From Flavobacterium sp. RSP15 (GTDB lineage: Bacteria; Bacteroidota; Bacteroidia; Flavobacteriales; Flavobacteriaceae), in contig NZ_RYDL01000008.1 in the NCBI RefSeq assembly GCF_003968755.1, positions 1 to 64,000 of the forward strand: DNA of 64,000 bases, read 5' to 3'. Positions within the stretch are counted from its first letter, which is position 1. Every line of letters starts with the position of its first letter. The notes beneath the pieces were generated by a model. It saw nothing but the letters and a program-made list of their open reading frames with translations. It made no database searches and was not told where the DNA came from. Below are positions 16,998 to 24,998 of this stretch, piece by piece. Both the position numbers and the translations under genes were made by a program.

Positions 16998-17292
16998 TCA
17001 ATTCAGTTTTTACTTTAGGACACAGTACAATTTGAATTACACTGTCAATTTTCAGTTCCAAATCCTTTGACGACGCTTCTTTGATGAGTTCCTTGATGTA
17101 TTCAGAGGCGTCTAAAAGAGTCTTAACCCTTATTTTTGAATGCGGATTCTCTTCATCAAAACGGATCTGATTACTAAATATTTCCAAATTATGGTAATTT
17201 ATCTTACTGTTTATCAAAGAAAACAGTACTTTTCCTGCTTCTGATGGTGCAAACTGACCTTCAACTAACTTAAACTGATATTCTTTTTCCAT
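16990..17292 (-). CDS. conserved hypothetical protein, 100 residues
   Basis: No family recognised. The protein is soluble, with an N-terminal YQFKLVEGQFAPSEAGKVLF, a central region rich in charged residues and an amphipathic helix DASEYIKELIKEASSKDLEL. It has no signal or membrane segment. The end overlaps the DUF6671 start by 8 bp, and the small membrane protein gene ends 6 bp before its start. Coding status is supported by this tight packing. Confidence 0.65.
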   Translation of the reverse strand: MEKEYQFKLVEGQFAPSEAGKVLFSLINSKINYHNLEIFSNQIRFDEENPHSKIRVKTLLDASEYIKELIKEASSKDLELKIDSVIQIVLCPKVKTELNV

Positions 17293-17298
17293 AATACT

Positions 17299-17466
17299 TT
17301 ATAATGAAATTTTATTTTTTTGTAATGTGTAGATCGTGAAAAATATTCCCAAACCTAGAAACAGTGTGAAAAATAAGTTATTAGGTGCTACGATTGTCAA
17401 TAGTATTCCACCAATCAACCAAACTATTCCAAAGACCAAACTAATTTTTTTATTTTTATTTTTCAT
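17299..17466 (-). CDS. small membrane protein, 55 residues
   Basis: A short ORF from ATG 17466 to TAA 17299. A lysine-rich start (MKNKNKKIS) is followed by two hydrophobic helices, LVFGIVWLIGGILLTIVA (about 10-27) and LFFTLFLGLGIFFTIYTL (about 31-48). The gene ends 6 bp before the next ORF of the leftward operon, which supports it being real and cotranscribed. Function unknown. Confidence 0.6.
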   Translation of the reverse strand: MKNKNKKISLVFGIVWLIGGILLTIVAPNNLFFTLFLGLGIFFTIYTLQKNKISL

Positions 17467-17592
17467 AGGGACTAATTTTTTTACTACTTACTGGAGCGTG
17501 TTAGGAATGACTCACCTTATTAAATTCTTTAAAGGAAACAGCACATTTAGTGAAAGAGTACCAATTAAATAAAGGAGAAGTTAACGCATTTC

Positions 17593-19029
17593 TTACTGTC
17601 CTTGACCCAATGAAAAAGCCATTTTCCCGTCAAATTTATATAAATTTTCAGTTTTGATGCTATCGATATTATGGTCGATGCATTGCTGCAATAATCCAAT
17701 GATCTCCTCTTTGTTAACTAGTACTCCATCCTCAACTTTGAAACGGCATCTCCAGTGATCTGTACAAAAGGTTTGTTTAAATCCTTCGGGCCAAACTTTG
17801 ATTCCTCTATTGGAAATCATATTCAGTTTTAGATTTTCAGTCCCTATATTTTTTAGAATTTCGGCTAGCGAATTAGGATCGGTTCCATTCCAATGCACAA
17901 ATACATCGTGACCTACCAATTCTTTTTTTGCAGCTGGTCTTCTCTTATATTTCGGGAGATCTAAGGCTTGAACATTTTTATAATCTACAGCAGGAAGCTG
18001 TTTTGGTTTTTGCCCTAAATTTAGGATTACTGCGTCGGCAAATTCTGAAGTCCCTACTTTTGCAGTGCTTACGCCTTCTTTGAAGATATCATAGGTATGT
18101 ATTCCGTCTTCAAGCGTTTTCAGCCATGCATTTTGTACTTTACTAGCCACTTCGTTTTGCCCAATATGATTCAGCATCATTACTGCTCCTTGTAATAATC
18201 CCGACGGATTCGCAACATTTTGTCCGGCTCTTCTGGGTGCAGATCCGTGAATTGCTTCAAACATTGCACATTCTTCTCCAATATTTGCTGAGCCTGCCAG
18301 CCCCACAGAACCGGCAATTTGTGCAGCGATATCAGAAATCACGTCACCGTATAAATTTAAGGTTACAATAACATCAAAATTCTCTGGTGTATCGCTCATT
18401 TTTGCAGCACCAATATCTATAATCCAGTGCTCGTTTTCAATTTCAGGATACTCTTTCGCTAACTCATCAAACACTTCATGGAATAATCCGTCCGTCTGCT
18501 TCATGATGTTGTCTTTTGTGAAACAAGTTACCTTCTTTCTTCCATACTGTTTGGCATATTCAAAAGCATAGCGGACAATTTTTTCACAGCCTGGACGACT
18601 AATGATTTTCAAACACTGCACAACTTCATCCGTTTGCTGATGTTCTATTCCCGCATATAAATCTTCTTCATTTTCACGAACAATGACAATATCCATTTTT
18701 GGATGTTTTGTTTCCACAAAAGGGTGCAAACTCATACATGGTCTAACATTAGAATATAATCCTAAGAATTTTCTAGTGGTAACATTCAAGCTTTTATAAC
18801 CACCACCTTGCGGAGTAGTAATTGGAGCTTTGAGAAATATTCTATTGTTTATTATAGAATCCCAAGATGACTTTTCAATTCCGGAGGTATTGCCTTTTAA
18901 ATACACTTTTTCACCTACTTCAATTTCATCGAATTCGATTTGTGCGCCCGCTGCCTTAATAATTTTCAAAGTAGCATCCATTATTTCAGGTCCTATTCCG
19001 TCTCCTTTTGCTATTGTTATTCTTTGCAT
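17593..19029 (-). CDS. icd: NADP-dependent isocitrate dehydrogenase
   Basis: Oxidative decarboxylation of isocitrate to 2-oxoglutarate in the TCA cycle. The 478-residue protein has the long form with a C-terminal extension (about 340-478), as in Thermus-type enzymes. Seen: AKGDGIGPEIMDATLK, VRPCMSLHPFV, VRENEEDLYAGIEH, VTLNLYGDVISDIAAQIAG (about 223-241) and AIHGSAPRRAGQN. The C-terminal part contains VHWNGTDPNSLAEIL and DHWRCRFK. It is divergent from a LysR gene 90 bp away, whose product may regulate it. Confidence 0.92.
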   Translation of the reverse strand: MQRITIAKGDGIGPEIMDATLKIIKAAGAQIEFDEIEVGEKVYLKGNTSGIEKSSWDSIINNRIFLKAPITTPQGGGYKSLNVTTRKFLGLYSNVRPCMSLHPFVETKHPKMDIVIVRENEEDLYAGIEHQQTDEVVQCLKIISRPGCEKIVRYAFEYAKQYGRKKVTCFTKDNIMKQTDGLFHEVFDELAKEYPEIENEHWIIDIGAAKMSDTPENFDVIVTLNLYGDVISDIAAQIAGSVGLAGSANIGEECAMFEAIHGSAPRRAGQNVANPSGLLQGAVMMLNHIGQNEVASKVQNAWLKTLEDGIHTYDIFKEGVSTAKVGTSEFADAVILNLGQKPKQLPAVDYKNVQALDLPKYKRRPAAKKELVGHDVFVHWNGTDPNSLAEILKNIGTENLKLNMISNRGIKVWPEGFKQTFCTDHWRCRFKVEDGVLVNKEEIIGLLQQCIDHNIDSIKTENLYKFDGKMAFSLGQGQ

Positions 19030-19053
19030 ATCTTTTTGTTTGTTTTTTTTTTA

Positions 19054-19061
19054 CAAAAGTA
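19054..19061 (-). promoter_or_regulatory. -7 promoter element of icd
   Basis: TACTTTTG on the minus strand fits TAnnTTTG, 24 bp before the icd ATG. No clear -33 TTG. Confidence 0.4.
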
Positions 19062-19087
19062 AAACCGGCTATCCATATATTTTTATT

Positions 19088-19095
19088 TATATTTG
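19088..19095 (+). promoter_or_regulatory. -7 promoter element of the LysR gene
   Basis: TATATTTG fits TAnnTTTG, 24 bp before the LysR ATG. Together with the icd element it gives back-to-back promoters within about 40 bp. Confidence 0.45.
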
Positions 19096-19119
19096 TAATA
19101 CAAAACATAAAAATTATTT

Positions 19120-20040
19120 ATGAATTATACACTACACCAGCTGCATGTCTTTTTAAAAATTACCCAAAATAAAAGCATCACTAAAGCCGCAATGGAACTG
19201 CACCTTACACAACCCGCAGTATCCATTCAATTAAAAAATTTTCAAGATCAATTTGATGTACCGTTAACAGAAGTAATCGGAAGAAAGCTGTTTGTTACTG
19301 ATTTTGGCAAAGAAATCGCCATGGCTGCAGAAAAAATTCTAAATGAAGTGCATGCAATCAATTATAAAACAATGGCATTCAAGGGACAACTGACAGGACG
19401 ATTAAAAATTTCTGTCGTATCAACCGGGAAATATGTAATTCCCTATTTTTTATCTGATTTTTTGAAACAAAATCAAGGTGTCGAATTGATTCTGGATGTG
19501 ACCAATAAAACTAAAGTGTTGAAAAACTTAGAAAGAAATGAAGTAGATTTTTCTCTGGTTTCCGTGTTACCAGAAACCCTGCAAATCGAGAAAGTGGAGC
19601 TTATGCCTAATTCCCTTTTCCTAGTTGCTAATAGTGATCAAAAAATGGGAAAAGGAATTCAAGAAAAAAAAATCATAGAAACCTTACCCATCATCTATCG
19701 CGAGCAAGGATCAGGAACAAGATATGTGATGGAAAAATTTATAGAACAGAATCAATTAACAGTTTCAAAAAAAATGGTGCTGACCGGAAATGAAGCGGTA
19801 AAACAAGCCGTACTGGCTGGACTTGGATGCTCGATCATGCCTTTAATTGGTATAAAAAACGAGCTTAATAATGGAGACCTACAAATTATTCCGGTAAAAG
19901 GCTTGCCTATTCAATCCAACTGGAATTTAATTTGGTTAAAAGGCAAAAAGTTTTCACCTGTAGCCGATGCCTATTTAAAATTTATTCAAAAAGAAAAAAC
20001 TAGAATCATCGAACAAACCTTTAACTGGATTACACTTTAA
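19120..20040 (+). CDS. LysR family transcriptional regulator
   Basis: A 306-residue DNA-binding regulator. The winged helix-turn-helix is at residues 1-60, with SITKAAMELHLTQPAVSIQL as the HTH, and a LysR substrate-binding domain spans about 90-295. The binding domain opens LKISVVSTGKYVIPYFLSDF and includes EQGSGTRYVMEKF and a conserved GCSIMPLIG near 245, resembling the CysB/CbbR-like subgroup. Divergent from icd with overlapping promoter space, the usual arrangement for LysR control of the neighbour. The effector is unknown. Confidence 0.92.
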   Translation: MNYTLHQLHVFLKITQNKSITKAAMELHLTQPAVSIQLKNFQDQFDVPLTEVIGRKLFVTDFGKEIAMAAEKILNEVHAINYKTMAFKGQLTGRLKISVVSTGKYVIPYFLSDFLKQNQGVELILDVTNKTKVLKNLERNEVDFSLVSVLPETLQIEKVELMPNSLFLVANSDQKMGKGIQEKKIIETLPIIYREQGSGTRYVMEKFIEQNQLTVSKKMVLTGNEAVKQAVLAGLGCSIMPLIGIKNELNNGDLQIIPVKGLPIQSNWNLIWLKGKKFSPVADAYLKFIQKEKTRIIEQTFNWITL

Positions 20041-20139
20041 AAATTTAAGTCAGTAAAGGAAAACTCCTCTTATTCATTGCAATACTAAAATGCATCAAAA
20101 GATTAGCAATATTTGCCTTTACAATGATTCTATTAAATT

Positions 20140-20385
20140 ATGATTTTACAAATAGAAACTCCAGCATTACTTTTTAGCGCAACTTCGTTGATTTTATTGG
20201 CGTATCCCAACAGGTTTTTGGCTAATGCTACAATCATAAGAGGATTAAAAAAAACCTTCCACGAAAAGCAAAATGATGTAATTTAATTGGAAATCAAAAA
20301 CCTGAATTTATGGTTGACTCTGATATTATCTACCAATTTACACCTTATAACTAGGAACAAAACCCTATCTTTGTCCGCTTTTTAA
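20140..20385 (+). pseudogene. decayed DUF2721 family membrane protein gene
   Basis: From ATG 20140 the frame reads QIETPALLFSATSLILLAYP followed by NRFLANATIIRGLKKTF, the signature N-terminus of DUF2721 membrane proteins (usually about 130 residues). It stops at TAA 20284-20286 after 48 codons. The same frame then continues LEIKNLNLWLTLI, aligning with the family's next helix (EIKNLRRRL...), and ends at 20385. The C-terminal half is missing. Read as a broken remnant in a 350-bp space before the DMT transporter. Confidence 0.6.
20366..20373 (+). promoter_or_regulatory. -7 promoter element of the DMT transporter gene
   Basis: TATCTTTG fits TAnnTTTG, 22 bp before ATG 20396. It lies within the end of the decayed DUF2721 frame. 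Confidence 0.45.
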
Positions 20386-20395
20386 AATTAAAAAA

Positions 20396-21292
20396 ATGAT
20401 AAAAAATAGTGTCTTAAAAGGAGTTTTCTTAGTTGGTCTCGGCGCAACGAGTTACGGAATGCTGGCTACTTTTGTAAAGATAGCCTACGGTCAAGGCTAC
20501 ACTACACCCGAAGTTACCGTTGCCCAATTTGTATATGGAATCATGGGAATGCTGCTGATCAATATGTTTCAAAAAGCTAAGAAAGGAAAAACCGTTATAA
20601 AAGCATCCCAAAAAAACATCACTCAGCTGATGCTTGCCGGAACTTCTTTAGGATTTACGAGTATCTTTTATTATTTGGCAGTAAAATACATTCCTGTTTC
20701 TATTGCGATTGTTTTATTGATGCAAACCGTCTGGATGGGTGTATTATTCGAAATGATTTTAGAAAAAAAAATTCCTTCTACTCAAAAAATAGGTTCCGTA
20801 TTTATTGTCTTAACCGGAACTATCCTTGCTACCAATGTCTTCGAGAATAGTATCGTTTTAGACTGGCGCGGTATTGCTTTAGGGCTTTTAGCAGCAGCTT
20901 CTTTTACTACAACAATGTTTACCGCTAATCGTGTGGCAACTCATATTTCCTCGGCACAACGCAGTTTATTCATGTTGTTGGGAGGTGCTGTCATCGTGAC
21001 CTTTTTTGCAATTTCGACACAAAACACTCCTTTTAACTTTGAAATTTTTATAAAATGGGGAATCATTTTAGCCCTTTTCGGAACCATAATTCCACCTTTA
21101 TTATTGAATGCCGGTTTCCCGCTGACTGGAATCGGACTGGGAAGTATTGTTTCGGCACTGGAACTTCCCGTATCGGTACTCATGGCATATCTATTATTGA
21201 ATGAGCAGGTAAACCTGATCCAATGGCTTGGCATTATTTTAATTATTTTAGCAATTATCATAATGAATGTAAACCTGAAGCGAACCTCCTAA
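20396..21292 (+). CDS. EamA/DMT superfamily transporter
   Basis: An inner-membrane exporter-like protein of 298 residues with ten hydrophobic segments arranged as two EamA halves. Seen: GVFLVGLGATSYGMLATFVK at the start, VSIAIVLLMQTVWMGVLF at the end of half one, and VSALELPVSVLMAYLLLNEQ with LGIILIILAIII near the end of half two, the usual EamA closing pattern. Substrates of this superfamily include amino acids and other metabolites; none can be predicted here. It has its own promoter. Confidence 0.88.
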   Translation: MIKNSVLKGVFLVGLGATSYGMLATFVKIAYGQGYTTPEVTVAQFVYGIMGMLLINMFQKAKKGKTVIKASQKNITQLMLAGTSLGFTSIFYYLAVKYIPVSIAIVLLMQTVWMGVLFEMILEKKIPSTQKIGSVFIVLTGTILATNVFENSIVLDWRGIALGLLAAASFTTTMFTANRVATHISSAQRSLFMLLGGAVIVTFFAISTQNTPFNFEIFIKWGIILALFGTIIPPLLLNAGFPLTGIGLGSIVSALELPVSVLMAYLLLNEQVNLIQWLGIILIILAIIIMNVNLKRTS

Positions 21293-21360
21293 TTGCAGTT
21301 TCAATCCATTTGTATTGATTTTAATAAAAATTTTATAAATTCGTACTAAATAACTTTACT

Positions 21361-21714
21361 ATGAATTTACCTTGGCATTTATATGTAATGGCTTTCGTCT
21401 ACTTTATCGCAGGATTAAACCATTTCAGGAATCCCAGACTGTACTTAAAAATCATTCCTTCGTACTTTCCAAATCCAAAATTATTAAATTACATCAGTGG
21501 TTTAGCAGAAATATTTCTGGGAATTTCGCTTTGTATTCCGTTACTCTCCAACTACGCCGCTTGGGGGGTGATCGCTTTGTTGATTGCTATTTTCCCAACA
21601 CATTTGTATATGTATTTTGATGAAAAAGCAAGAATGGGTCTGCCAAAATGGGCCTTACTATTGCGAATGCCACTACAATTATTTTTAATTTACTGGGCGT
21701 ACCAATATACTTAA
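21361..21714 (+). CDS. DoxX-like small membrane protein
   Basis: A 117-residue protein with four hydrophobic helices in the DoxX/MauE-like pattern: YVMAFVYFIAGLNHFRNP, LNYISGLAEIFLGISLCIPL, AAWGVIALLIAIFPTHLYMY and ALLLRMPLQLFLIYWAY. The motif FxxAGxNHF with P in the loop is usual for this group. Function unknown; relatives act in redox or membrane stress. The AlkB-like gene starts only 4 bp after it, so the two are cotranscribed. Confidence 0.75.
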   Translation: MNLPWHLYVMAFVYFIAGLNHFRNPRLYLKIIPSYFPNPKLLNYISGLAEIFLGISLCIPLLSNYAAWGVIALLIAIFPTHLYMYFDEKARMGLPKWALLLRMPLQLFLIYWAYQYT

Positions 21715-21718
21715 TCTC

Positions 21719-22327
21719 GTGAAATCACTTTTCGAATCCACATCAGAACCCGTATTTATTGACTTGCCAGATGCGGAGATCATCTACTATCCTCAATTTT
21801 TTGACCAAGAACAAGCCGATATTATTTTTGCCGAATTAATGCAAGATATTCCTTGGCAACAAGACGATATTCGCGTATTCGGGAAAATTCATCCGCAGCC
21901 TCGTTTGACGGCTTTATTTGGAAACGAAGGAAAACCTTACTCGTATTCGAATATAACGATGCAGCCACATCCTTGGAATTTGCTTTTGCAAAAGCTAAAA
22001 TCTCAAGTCGAAAAAAGTGATGATACTACTTTTACAACCGTCTTACTCAACCAATATCGCGACGGAAAAGACAGCAACGGCTGGCATGCTGACAACGAAA
22101 AAGAATTAGGAATCAATCCCATAATTGCATCATTGAGTTTTGGAGCCCAACGAACCTTTCAACTCAAACATAATTTAGACAAAGACCTAAAAAAAAGCAT
22201 CCTATTGGAACATGGAAGTTTACTGCTGATGAAAGGAACCACACAACATTTCTGGAAACACCAGATTCCAAAAACCACAAAACCTATTGGCCCCAGAATA
22301 AATGGCACTTTCCGGGTAATCAAATAA
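21719..22327 (+). CDS. AlkB-like 2-oxoglutarate/Fe(II) dioxygenase
   Basis: Predicted to remove alkyl groups from DNA bases oxidatively. The 202 residues match the AlkB family: RLTALFGNEGKPYSYSN, the HxD iron ligands in WHADNEKELG near residue 123, the distal His in TTQHFWKHQIP, and the 2-oxoglutarate arginines in GPRINGTFR. Translation begins at GTG 21719, immediately after the DoxX-like stop. The next gene is 46 bp away with its own promoter element. Exact base specificity is unknown. Confidence 0.88.
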   Translation: MKSLFESTSEPVFIDLPDAEIIYYPQFFDQEQADIIFAELMQDIPWQQDDIRVFGKIHPQPRLTALFGNEGKPYSYSNITMQPHPWNLLLQKLKSQVEKSDDTTFTTVLLNQYRDGKDSNGWHADNEKELGINPIIASLSFGAQRTFQLKHNLDKDLKKSILLEHGSLLLMKGTTQHFWKHQIPKTTKPIGPRINGTFRVIK

Positions 22328-22347
22328 TTACTTTCATAAAAAATTAT

Positions 22348-22355
22348 TAAATTTG
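22348..22355 (+). promoter_or_regulatory. -7 promoter element
   Basis: TAAATTTG fits TAnnTTTG, 17 bp before ATG 22373 of the fatty acid hydroxylase family gene. Confidence 0.4.
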
Positions 22356-22372
22356 GAATAAATATCTAAATT

Positions 22373-23200
22373 ATGAATGATATCATTACTTATTTTTCTA
22401 CCATTCCATCTTCTCACCGAAGTTTAATTCTTGTGGGCGGAATCACTTTTTTCTGGCTGATCGAAAATGCTTTTCCGCTTTTTAACTTCACCTATAAAAA
22501 ATGGTATCACGCCGGCATCAATATTTTTATGACCTTCACGACTATTGCTGTCAATTTTTGCCTGGCTTTTATTTTATTAAAAGCGGCTGACTGGACAATT
22601 GCTACAAATTTTGGAATTTTACAATGGCTTCCTGAAATGCCGCTATGGCTTTACGCCCTTATTGGATTGCTTTTATTGGATTTAATAGGCGCTTATCTGG
22701 TGCATCTAGTGGAACATAAAACCAAGTTCCTGTGGCGTTTTCATTTGGTTCATCATACAGACACCTGGATTGACACCACAACCGCCAATAGACACCATCC
22801 GGGAGAAAGTGTGATCCGATTTACATTTACCGCTTTGGGTGTTTTAATCATTGGAAGCCCAATGTGGATGGTTTTCCTTTACCAAACATTATCTGTTGTA
22901 GCCACGCAATTCAATCATGCTAACATTTCACTTCCTAAAAAAATAGATACTATTATGAGCTATTTTATCGTATCGCCAGACATGCACAAAGTACACCACC
23001 ATCATGTTTTGCCTTATACGGATAGTAATTATGGCAATATATTTTCAATCTGGGATCGGTTATTTGGCACATTTATGACACTTCCAAAAGAAGAAATTAT
23101 TTACGGAATTGATACCCATCCCAATCCTGAGGAACACAATGCATTAAAGAATTTATTGAAAATACCGTTTCAAAAACAGCCATTAAAGAAAAAAAATTAA
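22373..23200 (+). CDS. sterol desaturase / fatty acid hydroxylase family protein
   Basis: A membrane di-iron oxygenase of 275 residues with about four to five hydrophobic segments. The histidine clusters are HLVEHKTKFLWRFHLVHH (about 121-138), NRHHPGE near 148 and PDMHKVHHHH near 207. NIFSIWDRLFGTF follows, a family hallmark. It acts on a lipid in the membrane; substrate unknown. It is transcribed separately. Confidence 0.88.
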   Translation: MNDIITYFSTIPSSHRSLILVGGITFFWLIENAFPLFNFTYKKWYHAGINIFMTFTTIAVNFCLAFILLKAADWTIATNFGILQWLPEMPLWLYALIGLLLLDLIGAYLVHLVEHKTKFLWRFHLVHHTDTWIDTTTANRHHPGESVIRFTFTALGVLIIGSPMWMVFLYQTLSVVATQFNHANISLPKKIDTIMSYFIVSPDMHKVHHHHVLPYTDSNYGNIFSIWDRLFGTFMTLPKEEIIYGIDTHPNPEEHNALKNLLKIPFQKQPLKKKN

Positions 23201-23306
23201 AAAAAATCATCTTTTGAGAAAAAGTAATTATAATTTTCCTTAATATTGAATGAAATTAAAAAATTTAATTTAATAATCATTAACACCTATTTGAATTAAT
23301 TTTCAC

Positions 23307-23588
23307 GTGATGAAAAAGAGTAACCGCAAAGAATTGAACTGGGAGCAAACAGAAAAACTTGTTACAATGGCTTTAGAAGAAAAAAATCCTTTTGAAATCA
23401 TTAAAAAAGAATTTGGTCTGGCCGAAAAAGAGATCCTGGAGATAATGAAGAAGAAGTTGCCGGCAGAAAAATTTGAAATGTGGAAAAAGAAAGCTACCGC
23501 AAATAAACCAAAACCAAAACCCATTAAAGTGGATGATTTTGACGAAGACTTAGACGGTAAATATTACATAAAAAACAAACTAGATTAA
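23307..23588 (+). CDS. DUF2805 / TIGR03643 family protein
   Basis: A small basic protein of 93 residues. Residues 10-60 form a helical unit of the TIGR03643 kind: LNWEQTEKLVTMALEEKNPF, then EFGLAEKEILEIMKKKLP and FEMWKKKA, resembling a DNA-binding helix-turn-helix. The tail is rich in K and P (NKPKPKPIKVDDFDEDLDGK). Function unknown. A terminator follows at 23592. The second of two adjacent Met codons is a possible start. Confidence 0.75.
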   Translation: MMKKSNRKELNWEQTEKLVTMALEEKNPFEIIKKEFGLAEKEILEIMKKKLPAEKFEMWKKKATANKPKPKPIKVDDFDEDLDGKYYIKNKLD

Positions 23589-23591
23589 AAT

Positions 23592-23616
23592 AAAACTCCT
23601 GATATTCGGGAGTTTT
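23592..23616 (+). terminator. terminator after the DUF2805 gene
   Basis: AAAACTCC (23592-23599) pairs with GGAGTTTT (23609-23616), with a T run continuing after it. Confidence 0.7.
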
Positions 23617-23650
23617 TGTTTTTAAAATAGCAGTCTCAACTCATACATTT

Positions 23651-23995
23651 ATGGTTTCAGTAACATCAAACGAAAACGAATTTATTTTTGATATTCTAGG
23701 AAGTCATACATTTTGGGCTTTCGAAAATAAGATTCGTGTACCGAAAGATAAAATAATCCGAGCGTATCAAAGCAACGATGAATTTACATTTTGGATCGGC
23801 TGGAAAATGCCAGGCACCCAATTACCATGGGTCATAACTGCTGGCACTTATATCAAAAAAGGAAAACGCAACTTTTGGGACGTTTGCAATAAAAAAAATG
23901 CAATTATTGTTGAACTCAAAGATTCCTATTACAATAAACTAATTATTGAAGTCGAAAATCCGGAAGAAACAATAAACGAATTAAATGCGAAATAA
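23651..23995 (+). CDS. conserved hypothetical, bacterial PH-like
   Basis: A 114-residue soluble protein with a beta-rich pattern ending in a helix. Phrases such as FWAFENKIRVPKDKIIRAY, WIGWKMPGTQLPWVITAGTY and FWDVCNKKNAIIVELKD recall small PH-like domain proteins of Bacteroidetes. No catalytic motif. It ends overlapping the possible upstream start of the alpha/beta hydrolase gene, so the two are probably translated from one transcript. Confidence 0.6.
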   Translation: MVSVTSNENEFIFDILGSHTFWAFENKIRVPKDKIIRAYQSNDEFTFWIGWKMPGTQLPWVITAGTYIKKGKRNFWDVCNKKNAIIVELKDSYYNKLIIEVENPEETINELNAK

Positions 23996-23996
23996 A

Positions 23997-24944
23997 ATGA
24001 AAAAATCACTACTTGTACTCCTGTCCTTGTGTTCAATACTCTGCCATTCACAAACAGAAACAGCAATTCAATCTTTTAATAAGGATGAAGTTACTATAAA
24101 TCCATTGTTAAATGGGTCGTTGTACTCTCCTTTAAAACAAAACAAAAAGACGAATCTTGTCATCCTTATTGCAGGTTCAGGCCCTACAGACAGGGACGGC
24201 AATCAAAAAGGACTCCCCAATAATTCCCTGAAATATTTATCCGAAGAATTAACTAAAAATGATATTGCCGTCTTTAGCTATGATAAAAGAATCCTTGCTC
24301 AAATGAAGAATGGAACGGTAAATGAAGCTACCCTTACTTTTGATGATTTCATCACTGACGCAACCACCGTTTTGCTATTTTTTAAAAATCAAAAAAAGTA
24401 CAACAAAATAATAATTGCAGGACACAGCGAAGGTTCCTTAATAGGAATGATTGCTGCCAATGGCAAAGCGGATGCTTTTATTTCATTGGCTGGAGCCGGA
24501 AGAACGATTGATGCCGTTCTGGTGGAACAAATAGCAAAGCAAGCCCCTTACCTCAAAGAGGAAGTTCAGAAAAACCTGAACATTCTTAAAAATGGGGAAA
24601 CTTTCGAGTTAAGAAACCCCATGTTAGCCGCCCTTTTTAGAGCAAGCATTCAGCCGTACATGATTTCATGGATAAAATACAATCCGCAAAGTGAAATTGT
24701 AAAGTTAAAAATACCTGTACTACTGCTCAACGGAACTGCTGATTTACAGGTGTCAGTTGCTGAAGCAGAACTGTTAAAAAAAGCCAAACCGGAAGCAGAG
24801 CTAGTTCTGATCGAGAAAATGAATCATATTTTCAAAGAGATAAATGGAGATGATTCTGTAAATATGAAATCCTATTCTAATCCGGACTTACCCATTGCTC
24901 CAAAAGTGGTGACAGCAATAACTGGCTTTATAAAATCGTTATAA
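23997..24944 (+). CDS. exported alpha/beta hydrolase
   Basis: A 315-residue hydrolase with a Sec signal (MKKSLLVLLSLCSILCHSQ). The fold is clear: LVILIAGSGPTDRDGNQKG near 48 (oxyanion region), FSYDKR, nucleophile in GHSEGSLIG near residue 143, an acid in LLNGTADLQVS near 245, and a His in MNHIFKE near 278. It resembles the serine-hydrolase family often annotated as dienelactone-hydrolase-like. ATG 23997, after the stop of the previous gene, is preferred over 23985 because it begins directly with the signal peptide. Substrate unknown. Confidence 0.85.
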   Translation: MKKSLLVLLSLCSILCHSQTETAIQSFNKDEVTINPLLNGSLYSPLKQNKKTNLVILIAGSGPTDRDGNQKGLPNNSLKYLSEELTKNDIAVFSYDKRILAQMKNGTVNEATLTFDDFITDATTVLLFFKNQKKYNKIIIAGHSEGSLIGMIAANGKADAFISLAGAGRTIDAVLVEQIAKQAPYLKEEVQKNLNILKNGETFELRNPMLAALFRASIQPYMISWIKYNPQSEIVKLKIPVLLLNGTADLQVSVAEAELLKKAKPEAELVLIEKMNHIFKEINGDDSVNMKSYSNPDLPIAPKVVTAITGFIKSL

Positions 24945-24998
24945 GGGGTAACAATTCCCACTTGTAAAAGACCTATACAATAAACAAAAACAATACAA

